Below are positions 32,855 through 35,306 of a stretch of DNA of 35,306 nucleotides, in pieces. The stretch's first letter is position 1; each line of letters opens with the position of its first letter. The position numbers and the translations under genes were made by a program. The notes below the pieces were generated by a model, which was not told the origin of the DNA, searched no databases, and saw only the letters and a list, made by a program, of their open reading frames with translations. Location of the stretch: contig CAMYKY010000022.1 in the NCBI GenBank assembly GCA_947259165.1, forward strand, positions 1-35,306. The letters are read 5' to 3'. This DNA is from an uncultured Acidobacteriota bacterium. GTDB lineage: Bacteria; Acidobacteriota; Vicinamibacteria; Marinacidobacterales; SMYC01.

Positions 32855-33508
32855 ATGCTGAAAGTGGTCATTCTTTTCGCGGTCGCACTGCTTGCGTTGT
32901 TCTTTCTCTATCCGGAGGAGATGGAGAACGCGGTTAACGATGTCCAGGCTACGGTCGCGTCGGTCGCGGACGACGTGAGCTTGGGCGGGAGTGGTGAGGT
33001 GACGCTCACACCTTCGGACACAACGGATCTCGATCTCGCGCTTTTGGATGTTGCGCAGGCTGGTGATGACGCGCGAGTTCGCGAGCTTCTAGGTGAGGGT
33101 GCTAACGTGAACGGCCGGCGAACTGATGGCTCTACGCCTCTCATCGTGGCCGCGGAAGCAGGTCACGAAACCACCGTGGGCCTCCTGCTCGAGCGTGGAG
33201 CTTCGGTCGATGCACGCGATACTCGTGGACGAACGACGCTGTTGCTGATGGCTGCGAAAGGGCGTTACCTAACGGCGAAACGCCTCCTAGACTTTGGCGC
33301 GGATCCGAATCTCGCCTCCAAGACCGGCAACACCCCGCTACTGGAAGCGTCGCGCTACGGGAGCACGGAAATTGTCGAAGCGCTCCTCGCGGCGGGCGCT
33401 GACGCGCGGGCGCGAGCTTCGAACGGCTGGACCCCACTCAAAGCTGCGGAGGAGCGAGGCCACTCCGAGATCGCGGCGCTGCTTCGGGACGCAGGGGCGT
33501 CTCGCTAG
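32855..33508 (+). CDS. Membrane-anchored ankyrin-repeat protein
   Basis: A 217-residue protein with an N-terminal hydrophobic helix (1-18, 'MLKVVILFAVALLALFFL'), a linker to residue 60 and four to five ankyrin repeats ('DGSTPLIVAAEAGHETTVGL', 'GRTTLLLMAAKGRYLTAKRL', 'TGNTPLLEASRYGSTEIVEA', 'NGWTPLKAAEERGHSEIAAL'). Periplasmic ankyrin proteins act as binding adaptors or protect against oxidative stress in some bacteria; the partner here is not known. Five bases separate its stop from the frameshifted gene on the other strand. Confidence 0.88.
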   Translation: MLKVVILFAVALLALFFLYPEEMENAVNDVQATVASVADDVSLGGSGEVTLTPSDTTDLDLALLDVAQAGDDARVRELLGEGANVNGRRTDGSTPLIVAAEAGHETTVGLLLERGASVDARDTRGRTTLLLMAAKGRYLTAKRLLDFGADPNLASKTGNTPLLEASRYGSTEIVEALLAAGADARARASNGWTPLKAAEERGHSEIAALLRDAGASR

Positions 33509-33512
33509 CGGA

Positions 33513-33650
33513 TCAGTACTCTTCGCGGAGCAGCTCCGCGTAGGTCTTGACGGTGCCCCCGGACTCGGTTTGGAAGCGTTGGGCAGCGTCTAGGCTCGAA
33601 AACGCAATGAGGCTGGGAAGGCATCGATCCCACGTGAGTTGGTATTGCGC
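33513..33650 (-). other. Out-of-frame C-terminal segment of the NosL-like gene
   Basis: In the frame shifted relative to the upstream CDS, codons 33650-33513 read 'AQYQLTWDRCLPSLIAFSSL' and end 'YAELLREEY' at TGA 33513-33515. 'WDRClPSLIAF' and the following 'DAAQRFQTESGG' fit the end of NosL-like proteins. In the current CDS frame the reading instead ends 'DAFPASLRFRA'. One indel between about 33645 and 33675 would restore a full protein of about 160 residues. Confidence 0.65.
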
Positions 33651-33994
33651 GCCTGATCGATCCTCTTCACCCGCTCATCGTGACGGCACATGATGACCGC
33701 GCTGTCCTCCACATAGAAGGCGCTTTCCGCGTCGATACGGTCCTGGGTGTGAAAATCCGAAGCGTCGGCTGAAACCACGTCGTTACGGACTTTCTGAAAG
33801 CGCAGGCCGCACCGCGGACAGCAGACGTGCTCGACAGCACCGTCTTCGAGGTGAACCCGGTAGTAGGTCTCTCCGTGAATCGGGCGATAGCACGCCTGGC
33901 AGATCGGCTCTCCTTGGAGATGGGTGTAGACGTACTGGCCGACCGACCCGACCAGCAAGACTGCAACGATCGTGACCCATACCCGTTTTGCCAT
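33590..33994 (-). CDS. NosL-like zinc-ribbon membrane protein, frameshifted at the C-terminus
   Basis: A 134-residue protein with an N-terminal transmembrane helix (5-20) followed by an outside-facing Cys-rich domain. C32 and C35 in 'ICQACYRPIHGET' and C58, C59 and C62 in 'HVCCPRCGLRF' form two pairs suited to zinc or copper. 'DRIDAESAFYVEDS' is like the domain of NosL, a copper-binding lipoprotein. The last 30 or so residues are not family-like because of the frameshift. It precedes, on the opposite strand, the ankyrin gene; the CusA-type pump at the window edge may be functionally related to metal handling, but there is no operon link. Confidence 0.7.
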   Translation of the reverse strand: MAKRVWVTIVAVLLVGSVGQYVYTHLQGEPICQACYRPIHGETYYRVHLEDGAVEHVCCPRCGLRFQKVRNDVVSADASDFHTQDRIDAESAFYVEDSAVIMCRHDERVKRIDQARNTNSRGIDAFPASLRFRA

Positions 33995-34095
33995 ATTCGC
34001 CTGCCAGTCCCTCGAGAAATCACCGAATTTCAACAATTGACCTGGCCGGAGATTGTTCCCACAATAGAAGATAACCCCCACCAGACCCATCCAAC

Positions 34096-34155
34096 AGGCT
34101 GCTGAAGAATACGGCCGCAGCCTGCGAGCGGAGCGAGACCGGCCCGGATGGGCCG
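34096..34155. repeat. GC-rich palindromic intergenic elements
   Basis: AGGCTGC (34096-34102) and GCAGCCT (34117-34123) form an inverted repeat with a 14-base loop. It is followed by CGGCCC-GGAT-GGGCCG (34140-34155), a second perfect hairpin. The surrounding run (to about 34195) is GC-rich with repeated GAGCGAG/GAGCGAGG words. This is the divergent region of the NosL-like and GAF genes; the elements look like REP or a degenerate insertion-sequence end. Confidence 0.5.
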
Positions 34156-34229
34156 CCGACGGGAAGCCGACCGAGGAGCGAGGCGGCAGGCGCGGGAACA
34201 AAGATTGAGTGCGCACTGAGCAATAGACG

Positions 34230-34985
34230 ATGAGCGAAGGGAAAAAGTCCGTTGCGGACCACATACGCCATATTTTGGGGCGTATCGTCAAGCTCGAGAA
34301 GCGTGTCGAGGTTCTGGGCAATATCGAGTCCCGTCTTCAAAACGTCGAGGACAAAGGCCCGGACTCTGACACCGAGGGGCAAGCGCCGCTAGACCGTGAG
34401 GTGCTCGCTCAGGTCATCGAGCTCGAGAGTCGGCTGCGGCAAGTCGAAGACGAAAATCAGGCGTTGTCCCAGACGTGCACGCTGCTCCAAGAGCAAAACG
34501 AGGCGATCTCGAACCTCTACGTGGCGAAGCACCGTCTCCATGCGTCTCTCGACGCCACCGAGATCATGAACATCGTGACAGAGATCATCGTCGAGCTCGT
34601 TGGTGCAGAGGAGTTTGCGATTCTCTTTCTGGAACAGAAAAGCGGAGTGCTCAAGCGAGTCTCGGGACGAGGCGCGAAGGACGTCTCCGATACTGTGGCA
34701 CTGACGGACGGGGTCCTTGGCAAGGTCGCATCGAGCGGCAAACCGTTTTACGCCGAGCCTTCCGATGAGCCTCAGCAGCGGAGTCTGCCGCTCGCCGCGA
34801 TCCCGCTCATGGCCGAAGAAACTCCCGTGGGCGTCATCGCCGTCTATCGATTATTGCCCCATAAGAATGGCTTCACCCCCGTCGACCATCAACTGCTGGA
34901 GCTGGTCGCTGAGCACACCCCGAGCGCGTTGCTGTCCGCCCGCCTGCATCGGCTGAGCAAGGCGAAGGCGAAACAGGGAGCTTGA
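34230..34985 (+). CDS. Coiled-coil GAF-domain protein
   Basis: A 251-residue cytosolic protein. Residues 1-95 are predominantly helical with heptad-like patterns ('IRHILGRIVKLEKRVEVLGN', 'VIELESRLRQVEDENQALSQ'). Residues about 100-240 form a GAF domain ('LHASLDATEIMNIVTEIIVE', 'ALTDGVLGKVASSGKPFYAE', 'IPLMAEETPVGVIAVYRLLP'). GAF domains bind small molecules or cofactors and transmit a signal through coiled coils. There is no output domain, so it may signal by dimerising with a partner. The gene ends at the hairpin region. Confidence 0.88.
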   Translation: MSEGKKSVADHIRHILGRIVKLEKRVEVLGNIESRLQNVEDKGPDSDTEGQAPLDREVLAQVIELESRLRQVEDENQALSQTCTLLQEQNEAISNLYVAKHRLHASLDATEIMNIVTEIIVELVGAEEFAILFLEQKSGVLKRVSGRGAKDVSDTVALTDGVLGKVASSGKPFYAEPSDEPQQRSLPLAAIPLMAEETPVGVIAVYRLLPHKNGFTPVDHQLLELVAEHTPSALLSARLHRLSKAKAKQGA

Positions 34986-35023
34986 ACCGAAGGCTGGAAG
35001 TGTCCGCTTGGCTGTGCTCCCGC

Positions 35024-35160
35024 CGAAGAGAGTTCTTCGTTCCCGTCCCCGTTCCCGTTCCCGTTCCCGACTAAAGATGTTCACGTGACCGCGATCGCGG
35101 CGCCGACGCGTCTGGACATTCTTAGTCGGGAACGGGAACGGGAACGAAGAACTTCCTTCG
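35024..35160. repeat. Large imperfect inverted repeat with GTTCCC hexamer arrays
   Basis: The left arm (35024-35074) has CGAAG, AGTTCTTC, five GTTCCC-type hexamers (one is GTCCCC) and GACTAA. The right arm (35122-35160) is the inverse complement with three hexamers. The loop (35075-35121) contains the palindromes TCACGTGA (35081-35088), CCGCGATCGCGG (35089-35100), GGCGCC and ACGCGT. It separates the convergent GAF and CusA-type genes and could terminate transcription in both directions. Confidence 0.75.
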
Positions 35161-35212
35161 GGTGGCCGGGTCAGGTTTCGAGGTTTCGGGGGAGCTCCCG
35201 ACCCTTCCAGAT

Positions 35213-35306
35213 TTAGTACAGCACGGGATAAACGACCAAAATAACGATCAACGAGCTCATGACGCCTCCCACCATCGGAGTCGCGATGCGCTTCATCACA
35301 TCGGCT
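35213..35306 (-). CDS. CusA/CzcA-type heavy-metal efflux RND transporter, C-terminal end (partial)
   Basis: The reverse strand from the window edge reads 'ADVMKRIATPMVGGVMSSLI' and ends 'VVYPVLY' at TAA 35213-35215. The motif ADVMKRIA(T)PMVGG is the final transmembrane region of CusA/CzcA efflux pumps. These pumps export Cu/Ag or Co/Zn/Cd through an outer-membrane tripartite complex. The rest of the gene lies beyond the window. Confidence 0.88.
   Translation of the reverse strand, partial: ADVMKRIATPMVGGVMSSLIVILVVYPVLY

Noticed and set aside
35030..35150. CRISPR array
   Set aside because: The GTTCCC units are 6 bp, contiguous and without spacers, and no cas gene is present.

Overview
The window looks like chromosomal DNA of an Acidobacteriota bacterium (inference, no taxonomic marker gene is present). 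The reasons are the gene families: a PadR regulator coupled to an ADOP-type MacB/FtsX permease, remnants of the 'MPLTSGSRLG.YEI' type of Ser/Thr kinase fused to PD40 beta-propeller repeats, an Oar-like TonB-dependent receptor with an N-terminal carboxypeptidase-regulatory domain, and a GWxTD-domain protein. It is GC-rich and densely packed. I found no rRNA, tRNA, CRISPR array, integrase or intact transposase, and no gene-free stretch longer than 300 bases.

Layout. 85-4046: a three-gene + strand operon (ferritin-like/DUF362 fusion, CrtI-like flavoprotein, alpha/beta hydrolase). 4053-4719: bfd-bfr iron-storage operon on the - strand, separated from an exported D-aminoacylase-like amidohydrolase (4801-6402) by a perfect 28-bp inverted repeat. 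6399-7754: decayed Ser/Thr kinase-PD40 gene. 7910-10798: TonB-dependent receptor, convergent with a GWxTD/TPR protein (10795-12828). 12880-15893: padR-ADOP operon behind a tandem 15-bp operator. 15899-17121: a second decayed kinase-PD40 gene. 17229-20459: endonuclease III, RlpA lipoprotein and a secreted PD40 propeller protein. 20529-22379: exported RraA-like protein, RidA and an FKBP lipoprotein. 22384-24560: DUF1572/DinB protein, DMT exporter, COG2945-like hydrolase. 24586-26445: SorA/SorB-like sulfite dehydrogenase pair followed by an Hpt-fold protein without its phospho-accepting histidine. 26589-29232: PCYCGC protein divergent from a membrane-fused spermidine-synthase-like protein. 29271-32806: CBM9-like protein coupled to a DUF5107-TPR protein. 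32855-35306: periplasmic ankyrin protein, a frameshifted NosL-like zinc-ribbon protein, a GAF protein, a large hexamer-repeat hairpin, and the last 30 codons of a CusA/CzcA-type RND metal pump.

How the parts work together. Most modules concern the envelope (import, export, periplasmic folding, cell-wall hydrolysis) or redox and metal handling. Four regulatory traits recur. Several promoters place the -10 box 6-9 bases before the start codon, which predicts leaderless mRNAs. Three genes appear to use non-standard or ambiguous starts (CTG, ACG). Two convergent gene pairs share a CTAG as overlapping stop codons. Two kinase-sensor genes have independently broken at the same glycine-loop codons. 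The strongest candidates for undescribed biology are the ferritin-like/DUF362 operon, the SorAB-pseudo-Hpt operon, the tandem padR operator, and the CBM9-DUF5107 pair.
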